DNA of 64,000 nucleotides from Candidatus Saccharimonadota bacterium (GCA_015999875.1 JAECRG010000003.1:62001-126000); one strand, 5' to 3'; counted from the first letter of the stretch, positions 1-9,563 are shown. Numbers and translations: made by a program. Notes: a model not told the origin generated them from the sequence alone.

Positions 1-50
1 CCTCTATAATAGCAAACTCGGCCCAAAACGTCAAATTTGAGCTTTTGGAC

Positions 51-839
51 TTACCCAAATAGCCAGCTGGGTTGGATCGAAAAGAGTATTGCCAGAAACA
101 CACACAAATCAACTATGGCATGGATGATGAGAGTTACGAGCAAGTTTCCTGTCTTGTAATACACGAAGCCTTGGTAGTAGGTATACCACAGCACAAATAT
201 AAGCACCCATCCACCAAAGCCAAACGCATAAAGAAACATCGTAAACGCACTCGCCTGCAATATGTTTGCCACTCGATACGGCAAATACTTACGCAGTATT
301 CCAAAGATTGCTGCGATAAAAAACACCTCTTCCCATGCACCGATAATCATAATCGCTGCGAAGCTTACTAGTGTATCCGCAAACGATTCCATATGCCAGC
401 CATGCCCTGCTCCCGATGTGAGAAAATACAGCACAATCACCGGTGATGTAAGACACGCGGCAAACACGATATACCCCCACTCGCGCTTGGTTGGCCAGCC
501 CCACCTAAGGCGCAGGTGTAGCAAGTCGGCGTCAACTTTAGATAATTTCTGCACGAGAAATGGCAAGCCGACTGCAACAAGCATGCCGAGCGTCATGATA
601 GCGCCAGGGTTTATCTCTGTCGATGTCCCAAGTGGGCTTATGCCTAGTACAAGCAACATTGTTGCCACAAGCGTGAGATGGCGACGGCGCGATTCTGGCG
701 TTGCTGCCACCGCACCGTATGCAGCCAACCAAGCCAACATTGCGCTCCAAAATGGTGCGTCCATCACTGTCACGGCAAACGCAACCACGCTGAGCGTGCC
801 GGCTAGATATGTCGCGAGATGTGAGACTGAGTGCTTCAT
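51..839 (-). CDS. CPBP-type (CAAX protease-like) multipass membrane protein, copy 2 of a tandem pair
   Basis: 262 aa, strongly hydrophobic with about seven or eight predicted membrane segments. Near residue 167 it has the motif GAWEEVFF, resembling the Glu-Glu motif 1 of CPBP/Abi intramembrane proteases, and near the C-terminus an IIHAIVDL motif resembling the His of motif 3. The Arg normally found four residues after the Glu pair (EExxxR) is absent. The gene starts 5 bp after the stop of a paralogous gene (845-1639), so the two are cotranscribed. The family cleaves prenylated proteins or acts in peptide immunity in some bacteria; the substrate here is unknown. Membrane topology and motif resemblance are visible; protease activity is inferred and uncertain. 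Confidence 0.7.
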   Translation of the reverse strand: MKHSVSHLATYLAGTLSVVAFAVTVMDAPFWSAMLAWLAAYGAVAATPESRRRHLTLVATMLLVLGISPLGTSTEINPGAIMTLGMLVAVGLPFLVQKLSKVDADLLHLRLRWGWPTKREWGYIVFAACLTSPVIVLYFLTSGAGHGWHMESFADTLVSFAAIMIIGAWEEVFFIAAIFGILRKYLPYRVANILQASAFTMFLYAFGFGGWVLIFVLWYTYYQGFVYYKTGNLLVTLIIHAIVDLCVFLAILFSIQPSWLFG

Positions 840-844
840 GCAGG

Positions 845-1639
845 TTACCTTGTGATAAATATTGGTAGTAAATCAGGATGGTGTGCATTGATAAGCGCTA
901 GATACAGCACAAGGTCGATAGTCAGATGGATCGCGATGATATATACGAGGTTCTTCGTGTACTTAAACACCAGTCCCTGAGATAGTGCAAACGGGAAGAT
1001 AGCATATGGCGCCCAACCCTGAAAACCGAGTTCATACAAAAATGCCGTAAACAATACTGCCTGCACCAGGTTTGCCTGCCAAAACGGAAAATGATGCCGC
1101 AATATACCAAGTGCCGTTACGATAAAGAACAGCTCATCCCAGATGCCGAGTCCATTCGTGCCAAGAAATAGCACAAACAGGCTCTGTGGGTCTGTAGCCA
1201 CCGACCAGTTCATGTATCCGCCTGTCGACTGCATCCAAAACGGCAACAGCAAATAACTTACGACAAGCGCGAGAAAGATATATCCTACTTGGCTACGAGT
1301 AAACGTATGTCTGGAGAAATGATACTGTATAATCTCAGGCTCTTGGTAGATATAACGAAACACTACGTAGGGCACACCTATCGCAAGTAGCAACGGCACG
1401 CCCATGAGCACTATGTGTTGTAAGTCGATGCTTGTATCAATCGGCGTACTTCCCAGGATAGCAAGGGATACAAACAGCAAGAAAACATGCTTAGCAAAAC
1501 GTCGTTCGGCAAGCGCGAGCATTGCGACGCCGGCCAACATCGCACTATAACCTTCAGCTTTTTGTTCTAATGGCAAAATCAACATCGCTGCTACAAGCAG
1601 CAGTGCGACACTTCCATATTTGCCTATCAGTTCACGCAT
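845..1639 (-). CDS. CPBP-like multipass membrane protein, copy 1, degenerate active-site motif
   Basis: 264 aa, multipass, clearly paralogous to the next gene: both have a GxWxE(L/V)FFI segment followed by GILR and a C-terminal IHxxxDL. Here motif 1 reads GIWDELFF, so the first Glu of the CPBP pair is Asp and the EExxxR arginine is missing; the motif 3 His is kept (AIHLTIDL). A -10-like TACAAT at 1648-1653 lies 8 nt upstream of the ATG, suggesting a leaderless or near-leaderless start. Either a divergent protease or a non-catalytic membrane scaffold. Confidence 0.68.
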   Translation of the reverse strand: MRELIGKYGSVALLLVAAMLILPLEQKAEGYSAMLAGVAMLALAERRFAKHVFLLFVSLAILGSTPIDTSIDLQHIVLMGVPLLLAIGVPYVVFRYIYQEPEIIQYHFSRHTFTRSQVGYIFLALVVSYLLLPFWMQSTGGYMNWSVATDPQSLFVLFLGTNGLGIWDELFFIVTALGILRHHFPFWQANLVQAVLFTAFLYELGFQGWAPYAIFPFALSQGLVFKYTKNLVYIIAIHLTIDLVLYLALINAHHPDLLPIFITR

Positions 1640-1653
1640 TGTGTCTTATTGTA

Positions 1654-2247
1654 CTATATCTTTGGCTCCGGCAGACTACCGGTTTTTGCTACCTGCGCAG
1701 CTAGTAAAAAGTCGTCTATTAATGTCTGCCGCATTGAGCCATTATAGAGTGCCGCCGCAGGGTGATATAGCGGCACTACGAGAAGTTCATGCTCGTGATA
1801 CTTCACGATGCGTGCATGGCCATGATCTCTTGATATTAGCAAGTCTGAGATGAAGCACTTGCCACTATGACGGCCGAGAGTAATCACGACGGTCGGGTTA
1901 ATAATCTCGAGTTGGCGCATGAGGTACGGCCAGAATTCCTGCTTCTCTTCTTCGGACGGGTCACGGTTGTTTGGTGGCCGATATTTAACGATGTTTGTAA
2001 TATACACGTCACTTCGCACCATCCCGGCCGCCTCAAGCATTTCATTCAGAAAACGGCCACTTGCACCCACAAATGGCCGCCCCTGTTCATCCTCTGCTTT
2101 GCCCGGCGCTTCGCCGATAAAAACGATATTGCTATCGACATTACCATCCCCCATTACAAGGTTCTTAGCATTAAGCGCAAGTTCAGAACAAATACCTTTG
2201 TCTGTTATTTCTCGTTGTAATCGTTCGAGCTGGGATTGCTTATTCAT
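1654..2247 (-). CDS. Uracil-DNA glycosylase, family 4-like, lacking iron-sulphur cysteines
   Basis: 197 aa. Excises uracil from DNA in base-excision repair. The family motifs GEAPGKAED, PFVGASGRFLN, YITNIVKYRPPNNRDP and the C-terminal HPAAAL are all visible. Family 4 enzymes normally bind a 4Fe-4S cluster through an N-terminal CxxC and two later Cys; here the N-terminal position has a single Cys (GICSEL) and the later position reads QEFWPYL with no Cys. I start it at the ATG at 2247 (MNKQ), because TATACT at 2254-2259 lies 6 nt upstream and overlaps the codons of a longer GTG-initiated frame. Confidence 0.88.
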   Translation of the reverse strand: MNKQSQLERLQREITDKGICSELALNAKNLVMGDGNVDSNIVFIGEAPGKAEDEQGRPFVGASGRFLNEMLEAAGMVRSDVYITNIVKYRPPNNRDPSEEEKQEFWPYLMRQLEIINPTVVITLGRHSGKCFISDLLISRDHGHARIVKYHEHELLVVPLYHPAAALYNGSMRQTLIDDFLLAAQVAKTGSLPEPKI

Positions 2248-2274
2248 ACGCTTAGTATAAGCCACAAATCCTAG

Positions 2275-4107
2275 CTATACAGCCGCCTGAGATGTTCCGC
2301 CCATCGCATTTCGAGTTGCAGGCACTATTTTTACAACCGGTATGATCATTGGCGACAGCTTCGACGACTTAGATAAATAGTTCGAAACCACAGATCTAAT
2401 GCGCAGCTTCACGTCATCAACATCCTGCAGTCGAAGCTTTCGTGTGCCCACTATCTTGAGGATTTCCCGTCGAATCGACTCCATCAAGTCACTATTGTCT
2501 CGAATAGAAAATGATCCACGAGTAATAATGTCTGGGCTCGACAATAGTCTACCCGTCCATCGATCAATAGATACCAGAACTACTAAAAACCCGTCGTCTT
2601 GTAGTAATAGCTTATCTTTTATAACAAGTTCTGGCACTATATTGCCTGTTTGATCGACGAGCCGTGAGCCAGCTGTCACCTTACCTACAATCGATGGTTT
2701 CTTACCACTCGTAATCTCAATTACAGAGCCGTTATTAGCCATGACAATCTGACCGTCGCCTAGCCCGTTCTGCAATCCGATATCCCTATGATATTGTCGG
2801 TTCATCGGACCTCCATATATTGGCATCAGGTACTTTGGCCGTGTCAGCTGGATCATCTCAGCATGCTCGTCGCGATTACCGTGACCTGATACATGCAGTG
2901 GTCCACAGCCGTCTACCTCATGAGTCGTATGGCGATACTGTTTTGCGCCAATCAGCGCCAAATCATCGCCGACTTGCTGGTAGCTTATCTCATTACCCGG
3001 AATCGGTGTACTACTAATGACCACGCTGTCACCGCGTTTCAATTTTATATATTGGTGCTCACCAGTACTCATACGACTCATCGCCGCACCGGGTTCGCCT
3101 TGTCCACCGGTGCATATAACAATCAGCCTGTTGTCTGGCACCGACACTGTTTCGCGCATCGCAATAAGTGTACCTTTTGGAATCTTGAGATTGCCGAGTC
3201 GCACTGCGAGTTCTGCTGTCGTCAGCATACTACGACCATCAAGCGCCACTTTGCGGTCGTATTTAACAGCAGCGTTCACAATCATCTGAATACGGTTCAT
3301 GTTTGACGAAAAAATAGATGCAAATACACGGCCTTTTGCATTTCCAATAAGCTGATCGAAGCTATCTTGTAACGTGTGCTCGGTTGGTGTGCGTCCAGGT
3401 TTTGTTGCATTGGTGCTCTCACTCATCAGTAGTAAAACTCCTTCTTTTCCTAGTTGCTCTAATCGAGCAATATCCGTGGGCATTTTATCAAGTGGCTCTG
3501 GGTCTAGGCGAAAATCGCCCGTGTTAATCAGACGACCTGCCGGCGTATTAACGACAATAGCCGACGATTCGGGTATAGCATGTGTCACGCGAATAAGTTC
3601 AATACTGAGTGCCCCGAGCTGTAGCTGCTCATGTGTGTCCATATCTAATACAATCGTTTTGGGTTGATAAGTTAGTCCATTCTCGTGCGCTTTTTCAAAC
3701 TGAGTATTCACCATTCCTATCGTGAAACGACTACCGATAATTGGTGCTTGATTATCCGGAACGACATGCACCAATCCCCCGATGTGGTCAAGGTGTCCAT
3801 GGCTAATCACATAGCCTCTGAGCTTATGGCGAATCGAATGTAGATAATCCACAGCCGGAATCGCGTAGTTCACACCAGGTAAATCTATACCGAGTGCAAA
3901 CCCGCAATCCAGCACCAATGCATCATCGTTATATTCAACAACGATCATATTCTTTTCACCAATACCGTTCTGTCCACCAAGCGGCACAATACGGAGCGTA
4001 TCCTTTGCAAGTGGCCGTGCGGCTGCATTGGCAGTACGATACTTTCGCACTTTGCGTTCGGTTGCTTCTAATTTACGACGCGTTTGTTGGGTTATATTTT
4101 GTTTCAT
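2275..4107 (-). CDS. rnj: Ribonuclease J
   Basis: 610 aa. Metallo-beta-lactamase/beta-CASP nuclease with 5'-to-3' exo- and endonuclease activity, the central mRNA decay enzyme in bacteria without RNase E. The HxHxDH motif (SHGHLDHIGG) is at about residues 101-110, the TGDFRLDPEP strand around residue 194, and beta-CASP motifs (including GHGNRDEH near 409) follow; the C-terminal third is the RNase J dimerisation/C-terminal domain. The first 35 residues are a basic extension before the IVPLGG start of the fold. Translation starts after a strong AGGAGG site 4 nt upstream of ATG 4107, at the end of a leader of about 200 nt. Confidence 0.95.
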   Translation of the reverse strand: MKQNITQQTRRKLEATERKVRKYRTANAAARPLAKDTLRIVPLGGQNGIGEKNMIVVEYNDDALVLDCGFALGIDLPGVNYAIPAVDYLHSIRHKLRGYVISHGHLDHIGGLVHVVPDNQAPIIGSRFTIGMVNTQFEKAHENGLTYQPKTIVLDMDTHEQLQLGALSIELIRVTHAIPESSAIVVNTPAGRLINTGDFRLDPEPLDKMPTDIARLEQLGKEGVLLLMSESTNATKPGRTPTEHTLQDSFDQLIGNAKGRVFASIFSSNMNRIQMIVNAAVKYDRKVALDGRSMLTTAELAVRLGNLKIPKGTLIAMRETVSVPDNRLIVICTGGQGEPGAAMSRMSTGEHQYIKLKRGDSVVISSTPIPGNEISYQQVGDDLALIGAKQYRHTTHEVDGCGPLHVSGHGNRDEHAEMIQLTRPKYLMPIYGGPMNRQYHRDIGLQNGLGDGQIVMANNGSVIEITSGKKPSIVGKVTAGSRLVDQTGNIVPELVIKDKLLLQDDGFLVVLVSIDRWTGRLLSSPDIITRGSFSIRDNSDLMESIRREILKIVGTRKLRLQDVDDVKLRIRSVVSNYLSKSSKLSPMIIPVVKIVPATRNAMGGTSQAAV

Positions 4108-4321
4108 TTTACCTCCTATGAAGATAGCCCTGCCCTATTGCGAATACATCGAAATATAAAGCAGATGAGATGGAGATCCTCATGTTATAAGTTAATTATT
4201 TAAGAATTGAACAAGTAATTATTCTTGGCCAAATGTGAAAAGAGTAAAATTTATTCTGCTCTGATTTGTTCAAGAATACTGTTGCAAGAGGGGCTCATAC
4301 GAGCTATATACAATCATTATA
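4108..4321 (-). promoter_or_regulatory. Promoter and long 5' leader of the RNase J gene
   Basis: An extended -10 (TG-C-TATAAT, hexamer 4316-4321) predicts a start near 4309, giving about 200 nt of leader before the ATG at 4107. In the leader, an 8-nt segment (4266-4273) is exactly complementary to another (4207-4214), and a local 6-bp hairpin lies around 4202-4226. The length contrasts with the leaderless genes around it and suggests post-transcriptional control of RNase J, as known for RNase E in Escherichia coli. Control itself is inference. Confidence 0.5.
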
Positions 4322-4355
4322 GCATACTGTTGGTAAAATAGCAATAAGTACAAGA

Positions 4356-6686
4356 CTACCTCTCGCGACGACGATCATACTTGCGTTTGTGTTTAGGCTG
4401 CCAGCCGCGTCGGACAGGTTGTTTCTGGGAGTGCGCATGGCGACTGTGCGAAGCACCAAGCTTGGCCATGAAATCATTGCCCAGGTGAGTGCTGAGCTTC
4501 GATAAATCGATCAATGCAGCGCGCTGTTTGGAAGACAGGCCGTCTAAGGATATGACGTGTCCGGCAATCGCCCTAGCCTGCTGACGCAGTTGCGAGATTG
4601 AGATTACCGGAATACGCTTGGTGTGAAATTTCGCAAGGTTTCGACGCTCACGCTCAAGCTGCTCAAACGCCCAGTCTGCATAAGCATCTGGGAACATGCG
4701 CATCGTATCGTTTGTCATGCTCGTGAGTGGCACGCTTGCACCTTCGAGAATTTGTCCCCCAGTGCGCACAAGCTGCCTGGCAGACAGTGTGCCGGTACGA
4801 GGATCGTAAAATGTCTTGCCTCGTCGACTCGCAAAAAGATGTGGCGCCAGCTCCACAAGCCAGTCAACTTTGACGGCCGTAATACCCTGCAGGAGACTCA
4901 GTGTTTCCAGTGCGCCACTTCGTGTCGCTACCTGTAAATCAAACGGTGTGCCCGCGACGAGTTTAGGGTTGCGCACCACGCTACTGGTCGAGAGTTCGCG
5001 ACGTTGTTTTGTGAAAATGTGCTCCGCAGCACCGCGCTCTTCGACCGACCATAGTTCATCTATTTGTCCTGCCACAATACAGCGCATCAGCTGGTCTTGC
5101 TCGAGCTCAGTGATGGGCGTCAGCTCTATATGGCCAAGATTGAGGTCACGATCGAGTCGCGCCATTACCTCGCTTGCCTTATGGACGTTTTTGCCGATAA
5201 TGCCAATGGCTTCGTACATGTCAGGCAAGATATCTGGTAGTGCCAAATACACATCGTACTGCGCCAACAAGTCAGACTGTGTCTGCCGAGTATATTTCTG
5301 CCAGCCTGTGTGTTTCGGACCACCTTTTACTATGCCTCCAATTTCCTGAATACCGATGATCGCAGCGAGTTTCGACTGCACTTCTTCGCTAAACTGCGCA
5401 GCTTCTACGAGCATGCGACCATAACTTGATTCCACAGGAAAGCCTTCCATCTGGCGACCGATCCGAGTCACGTCACCAGATTTGGTCATAGCGCCGAGAG
5501 CCACAAGAGTGCGCTTCGCCCTCTGAATTGCTTTGTTGCTCGGGTCGTGATAAAAGTCGAGAATCTCTATGTCGATACCGACGCTCGCGAGACGAAGTGT
5601 CAGGCGATCAATATGCTTTCGGATAATCTCTGGGGTAGCGTATTCGGGGCGCTCATCAAACTCCTGACACGGCATGATATCGTAGGGCGCCAATATATAC
5701 TCACCCGCTTTTGTGCGGCCTGCACGTCCAGCACGCTGCAAACAATCTGCTTGCGATATCTGGGCAATAAACAGGCCTTCCACACCGTTACGAACCTCAG
5801 AACGACGCTCAAGCCCGCTGTCGATTACTACGTCAATATCGTCTATCGTTACGCTCGTTTGTGCGATATTTGTGGCAAGGATAATTTTTCCGTTTGGATA
5901 GTTTGCAAACGCCTGCTGCTGCGAGGTAAGCTCAAGCTGACTATGGAGCGGAATCACTGGCACACCAGCCGAATCGGCTTTGCTACGGATTGCATCGGTG
6001 ACGTCTTGGATCTCAGCTTTACCTGGCAAAAAGACAAGCATATTGCTCGTCGCCTTCGATAGCTGATCGAAAATCTCACTGATCACATCAGTTCCCCGCC
6101 GCTTTATCACCTCAAAACTACGTCCAGGCACATTAATCACGGCTTCAGTGCCAAAGTACTGTGCGAGTGTGTCCGTTTCTATCGTGGCGCTCATGACAAC
6201 AACCCTAAACGTTGGATCTTCCTGACAACGTTTTTTTGCCCACGCCACCAACACTTCCATATTTTCGTTCCACTCGTGCACCTCGTCGAGCACTAACACC
6301 TGTCGCTCAGTTGCGCCGGAGCCAGTGAGCTCGCGCACAAGCTGCAGGCCATCTGTACAATACAATATTTGCGTCGTCGAACTATCGTCACGCTCATGAG
6401 CGGTGCGGTAACCGATGATCGAGTCACTCTTCGTACCATGTCGCTCTGTCCACTCTTGACGTACACGATAGCTCAAGTTTCGCGCCGCCAAAATACGTGG
6501 CTGCGTAACTATCACTTTGGCGTACCCATGCTCCGCCAAGTACTGTGGCACCTGTGTACTTTTGCCTGCACCCGTCTCGGCTGTCACGATCGTCACTTGA
6601 TTGCGATCAACGCTATCTGTGATGGTGTCGCAAAAATCCCTAATCGGTAGATCAGACCATCCTGTGTTGTCATAAGCGGAATTCAT
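4356..6686 (-). CDS. ATP-dependent DExH-box RNA helicase, HrpA/HrpB-like
   Basis: 776 aa. SF2 helicase expected to remodel RNA or RNPs. Visible motifs: Walker A TGAGKST near residue 40, DEVH (motif II) near residue 135, MSAT (motif III), a C-terminal RecA domain with FLPGKAEI and the QRAGRAGR motif VI, then HA2/OB-type sequence. The C-terminus is a short basic tail rich in Arg, Lys and His. TACACT at 6693-6698 lies 6 nt upstream of ATG 6686 with a TG extension, predicting a leaderless transcript. A second, larger paralogue is at 44863-47745; HrpA versus HrpB cannot be settled by eye. Confidence 0.88.
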   Translation of the reverse strand: MNSAYDNTGWSDLPIRDFCDTITDSVDRNQVTIVTAETGAGKSTQVPQYLAEHGYAKVIVTQPRILAARNLSYRVRQEWTERHGTKSDSIIGYRTAHERDDSSTTQILYCTDGLQLVRELTGSGATERQVLVLDEVHEWNENMEVLVAWAKKRCQEDPTFRVVVMSATIETDTLAQYFGTEAVINVPGRSFEVIKRRGTDVISEIFDQLSKATSNMLVFLPGKAEIQDVTDAIRSKADSAGVPVIPLHSQLELTSQQQAFANYPNGKIILATNIAQTSVTIDDIDVVIDSGLERRSEVRNGVEGLFIAQISQADCLQRAGRAGRTKAGEYILAPYDIMPCQEFDERPEYATPEIIRKHIDRLTLRLASVGIDIEILDFYHDPSNKAIQRAKRTLVALGAMTKSGDVTRIGRQMEGFPVESSYGRMLVEAAQFSEEVQSKLAAIIGIQEIGGIVKGGPKHTGWQKYTRQTQSDLLAQYDVYLALPDILPDMYEAIGIIGKNVHKASEVMARLDRDLNLGHIELTPITELEQDQLMRCIVAGQIDELWSVEERGAAEHIFTKQRRELSTSSVVRNPKLVAGTPFDLQVATRSGALETLSLLQGITAVKVDWLVELAPHLFASRRGKTFYDPRTGTLSARQLVRTGGQILEGASVPLTSMTNDTMRMFPDAYADWAFEQLERERRNLAKFHTKRIPVISISQLRQQARAIAGHVISLDGLSSKQRAALIDLSKLSTHLGNDFMAKLGASHSRHAHSQKQPVRRGWQPKHKRKYDRRRER

Positions 6687-6768
6687 ATATTTAGTGTACC
6701 ATCTGGCGTCTTTACTAGCTTATTTCTCTTTTGAACTTTCCATGATTACGGTGTTTTTAGTCCAAAGC

Positions 6769-7326
6769 CTAACTAAACTCAGATAGTTGTTTTTGAAAAG
6801 ACTTGTACTGTTCGTCAAACGATACCTCACCATTGATTTCAATGACGTTTTCTCCTTGCTCAGGGAGGTCTGTTACTGCGTCAAAACGGTCTATCAGCAT
6901 TCTCATTTTCTCTTCTGAGTACTGCAGACTGTCAGAACGTTCCTCTCGCTCCTGGCCGCGTTTGAGCGCGACTGCTTTATCTGTCTTAATCCACACAAGG
7001 ATAGAAACTGCACCCACCTCACGGGCAATGCGCTCAACATTTATACGATTTTCGCGTTTTGTCTGCTGTGCATCATAGATAACCGAATGGCCCGTGAGAA
7101 GTGTTTGTTTTGAGGCGTAATCCATCGCACCAAACACATCAACATATAACCGCTGATTATCCAGCTGGCGAATGTTCTCAATTGCATCGAGTGATTTAAA
7201 CATAGACAACCTTAGTGCATCGGAATTGAGCGTCACCGCACTTAGTTCACGAGCTAATTTTGTGGCAAAATATGTCTTACCAGAACCAGGAAATCCAAGA
7301 AAAACAATAAGAAGCGGCTTGTTCAC
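6769..7326 (-). CDS. P-loop kinase of the AAA_33/zeta-toxin-like group
   Basis: 185 aa. Walker A GFPGSGKT at residues 11-18, a DALRLSMF segment as in small nucleoside/polynucleotide kinases, VIYDAQQTKRENR in the Walker B/substrate region, and a lid-like KRGQEREERSD segment. Transfers ATP phosphate to an unidentified small substrate, possibly a nucleotide, nucleic acid end or sugar. It begins 2 bp after the PNPase stop codon, so it is cotranscribed with pnp, which makes an RNA-end or nucleotide role plausible but unproven. Confidence 0.72.
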   Translation of the reverse strand: MNKPLLIVFLGFPGSGKTYFATKLARELSAVTLNSDALRLSMFKSLDAIENIRQLDNQRLYVDVFGAMDYASKQTLLTGHSVIYDAQQTKRENRINVERIAREVGAVSILVWIKTDKAVALKRGQEREERSDSLQYSEEKMRMLIDRFDAVTDLPEQGENVIEINGEVSFDEQYKSFQKQLSEFS

Positions 7327-7328
7327 AT

Positions 7329-9440
7329 CTACTCAACGTCTTTTAGCGAAAGACTCAGACGTCCTCGCTCATCGATACCAGTCAGTTTAACCTTTACGAT
7401 CTCACCTTCCGTCAGCACGTCTTCGACGCGTTCTACGCGCTCGTTTGAAAGTTGGCTAATATGCACCATACCGTCAACACCAGGCATAATGTTTACAAAT
7501 GCACCGAACTCTTTAATCGTGACGACTTTGCCTTCATAGATACGACCAACTTCTGGTTCTTCGGTAAGGCCCTTGATCCAGTTGATAGCTTTTTCGATAC
7601 CTTTGGCATCTTGACCAGCAACAGTAATCAGACCGTCTTCTTTGATGTCAATCATCGCACCTGTTTCAGCAGTAATCTTATTGATCACTTCTCCGCCCTT
7701 ACCGATAACCGCACCGATCTTATCTGGATTGATCTTAATTTTCTCAATACGTGGCGCATACGGACTCAGTGTTGTGCGAGGTGCCGCGAGAGTTGTGAGC
7801 ATATGCTCCAAAATGTGTGCACGACCTGGCTTAGATTTTTCGAGCGCCTCACGAAGTACAGATATAGGCAGTCCGTGAACTTTCATATCCATCTGGATAG
7901 CCGTGATACCTTCACTTGTACCGGTAACCTTGAAGTCCATGTCGCCAGCGAAATCTTCTGCATCGGCAATATCCGACAGCACATATGGTGTATCTCCGTC
8001 GATCATCAAGCCCATCGCGATACCGCTGACAGGGCGCTTAAGTGGCACACCCGCATCCATAAGTGCGAGTACACTGCTGCAAGTTGCAGCCATGCTCGTT
8101 GAACCATTTTGACTCATAATTTCTGTGACACTACGAATCGCGTATGGAAACTCTTCCTCAGTCGGAAGCATTGGGAGTACTGCGCGTTCTGCCAAATAGC
8201 CGTGGCCAATTTCACGACGACCAGCACCACCGAGTCGACGAACTTCACCGACAGTATAGCCTGGTGCATTGTAATGATGCATGTAGCGACGCTCATAATC
8301 GTTTTGCTCCATAGTATCTACCATCTGTGCATAGCTAAGTGGCGCAAGCGTAATAATATTCAAACCTTGCGTCACACCGCGCGTAAAGATGCTCGAACCA
8401 TGCGCACGTGGAAGAAATCCTACCTCGCTCGAAAGTACACGCACTTCATCGAGTGCACGTCCATCTGGACGTTTACCGAGCTCTACTATACCTTTACGTA
8501 CATCTTGGTGAAGTGCCATAGTAAACGCTTCATCGTACTCGTCTTTTGAGCCACTATACTCATCGCCGATCTTTTCAGCAAATGCTTCGTGGAATGCCCA
8601 ACGAAGCTCGTTAACCATTTCATTGCGTTCTGGGTATGGTCGGTGCAACGCTTCGCCAAGTTTGCCATCAACCCATGCATCTACTTCGCTCTGGAGCGTC
8701 TCGTTTGGCAATACCAATTCGTACTGCTGTGCTTCCGGCTGAATTTTCTCTACGAGCTCTTTTTGCAAAGCGATTGCAGGCTGATACTGCTCAAATGCCC
8801 ATGCGAGCGCATCAGCAATTTCTTCTTCGCTAACTTCATTTGCGCCAGCTTCTACCATAGTGATACCACTTTCGATACCCGCGACTACAAGATCGAGATC
8901 ACTTTCTTCGCGCTCTTCTGGAGATAGGAATGCTTTGAACTCACCATTTACTCGGCCGACACGAAGACCCGCCACAGGACCATCAAATGGTGTGCCGGTG
9001 AGACTGAGTGCCGCGCTTGAGGCAATCATCGCCACCATGTCTGGGCGGAAGTTTGGATCCATACTCAATACACTTGCGACCACCTGCACTTCTTGGCGAT
9101 ACCCTTTTGGAAACAACGGGCGAATTGGGCGATCGATCAAGCGGCCAATCAGAATAGCTTCGTCACTCGGACGACCTTCTCGTTTGACAAAGCGACTGCC
9201 GCTAATTTTGCCAGCTGCATAAAACTTTTCTTCATAGTCAATGCTTAACGGGAAGTAGTCGAGCTGAATTGGTCGTGAACCGACCATCGCAGTGCCAAGT
9301 ACTACTGTGTCACCGTAACGTACGAGTACGCTTGCCGTAGTACGGAAACCGACTCGGTTTACCTCGAGTGTGAGTGTTTTTCCAGCCAGCTCCGTGCTGA
9401 CAGAGATTATTTCTTTACCTTTTGGATTTATAGTAGACAT
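7329..9440 (-). CDS. pnp: Polyribonucleotide nucleotidyltransferase (PNPase)
   Basis: 703 aa. Phosphorolytic 3'-to-5' exoribonuclease. Two RNase PH domains (first about residues 10-215, second about 310-540, with GTGTSEGIT-type catalytic region seen as VTGTSEGITAIQMD), a KH domain with the GxxG loop (IGKGGEVI) and a C-terminal S1 domain (GAFVNIMPGVDGMVHIS). The start is ATG 9440 (MSTINPKG): a GGAGAG site lies 4-5 nt upstream. The ATG at 9452 would place that site inside the coding sequence. Cotranscribed with the P-loop kinase. Confidence 0.95.
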   Translation of the reverse strand: MSTINPKGKEIISVSTELAGKTLTLEVNRVGFRTTASVLVRYGDTVVLGTAMVGSRPIQLDYFPLSIDYEEKFYAAGKISGSRFVKREGRPSDEAILIGRLIDRPIRPLFPKGYRQEVQVVASVLSMDPNFRPDMVAMIASSAALSLTGTPFDGPVAGLRVGRVNGEFKAFLSPEEREESDLDLVVAGIESGITMVEAGANEVSEEEIADALAWAFEQYQPAIALQKELVEKIQPEAQQYELVLPNETLQSEVDAWVDGKLGEALHRPYPERNEMVNELRWAFHEAFAEKIGDEYSGSKDEYDEAFTMALHQDVRKGIVELGKRPDGRALDEVRVLSSEVGFLPRAHGSSIFTRGVTQGLNIITLAPLSYAQMVDTMEQNDYERRYMHHYNAPGYTVGEVRRLGGAGRREIGHGYLAERAVLPMLPTEEEFPYAIRSVTEIMSQNGSTSMAATCSSVLALMDAGVPLKRPVSGIAMGLMIDGDTPYVLSDIADAEDFAGDMDFKVTGTSEGITAIQMDMKVHGLPISVLREALEKSKPGRAHILEHMLTTLAAPRTTLSPYAPRIEKIKINPDKIGAVIGKGGEVINKITAETGAMIDIKEDGLITVAGQDAKGIEKAINWIKGLTEEPEVGRIYEGKVVTIKEFGAFVNIMPGVDGMVHISQLSNERVERVEDVLTEGEIVKVKLTGIDERGRLSLSLKDVE

Positions 9441-9563
9441 ACGTCTCTCCATTTTTCTCTCGCGCTATGCGAGCTATGTGCGCGAACAGTAACAGGGGTG
9501 AAAATTCTATCTTAGAATCCTCGTCTCTATCACCTTCCGCGCAGTTAATACATATACAGTATA
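9441..9563 (-). promoter_or_regulatory. PNPase promoter and structured 5' leader
   Basis: Extended -10 TG-G-TATACT (hexamer 9558-9563) gives a start near 9551 and a leader of about 110 nt. The leader can fold into nested stems: GCGCG/CGCGC (9480-9484 with 9538-9542), GGTGA/TCACC (about 9497-9501 with 9530-9534) and ATTCTA/TAGAAT (9505-9510 with 9514-9519); a separate small CTCGC/GCGAG hairpin lies nearer the start. A long leader stem is how pnp is autoregulated in enterobacteria; here this is inference from structure. Confidence 0.5.

Noticed and set aside
4816-5349. 177-aa frame opposite the DExH helicase
   Set aside because: Antisense shadow of a well-conserved helicase; no promoter, SD site or recognisable fold.
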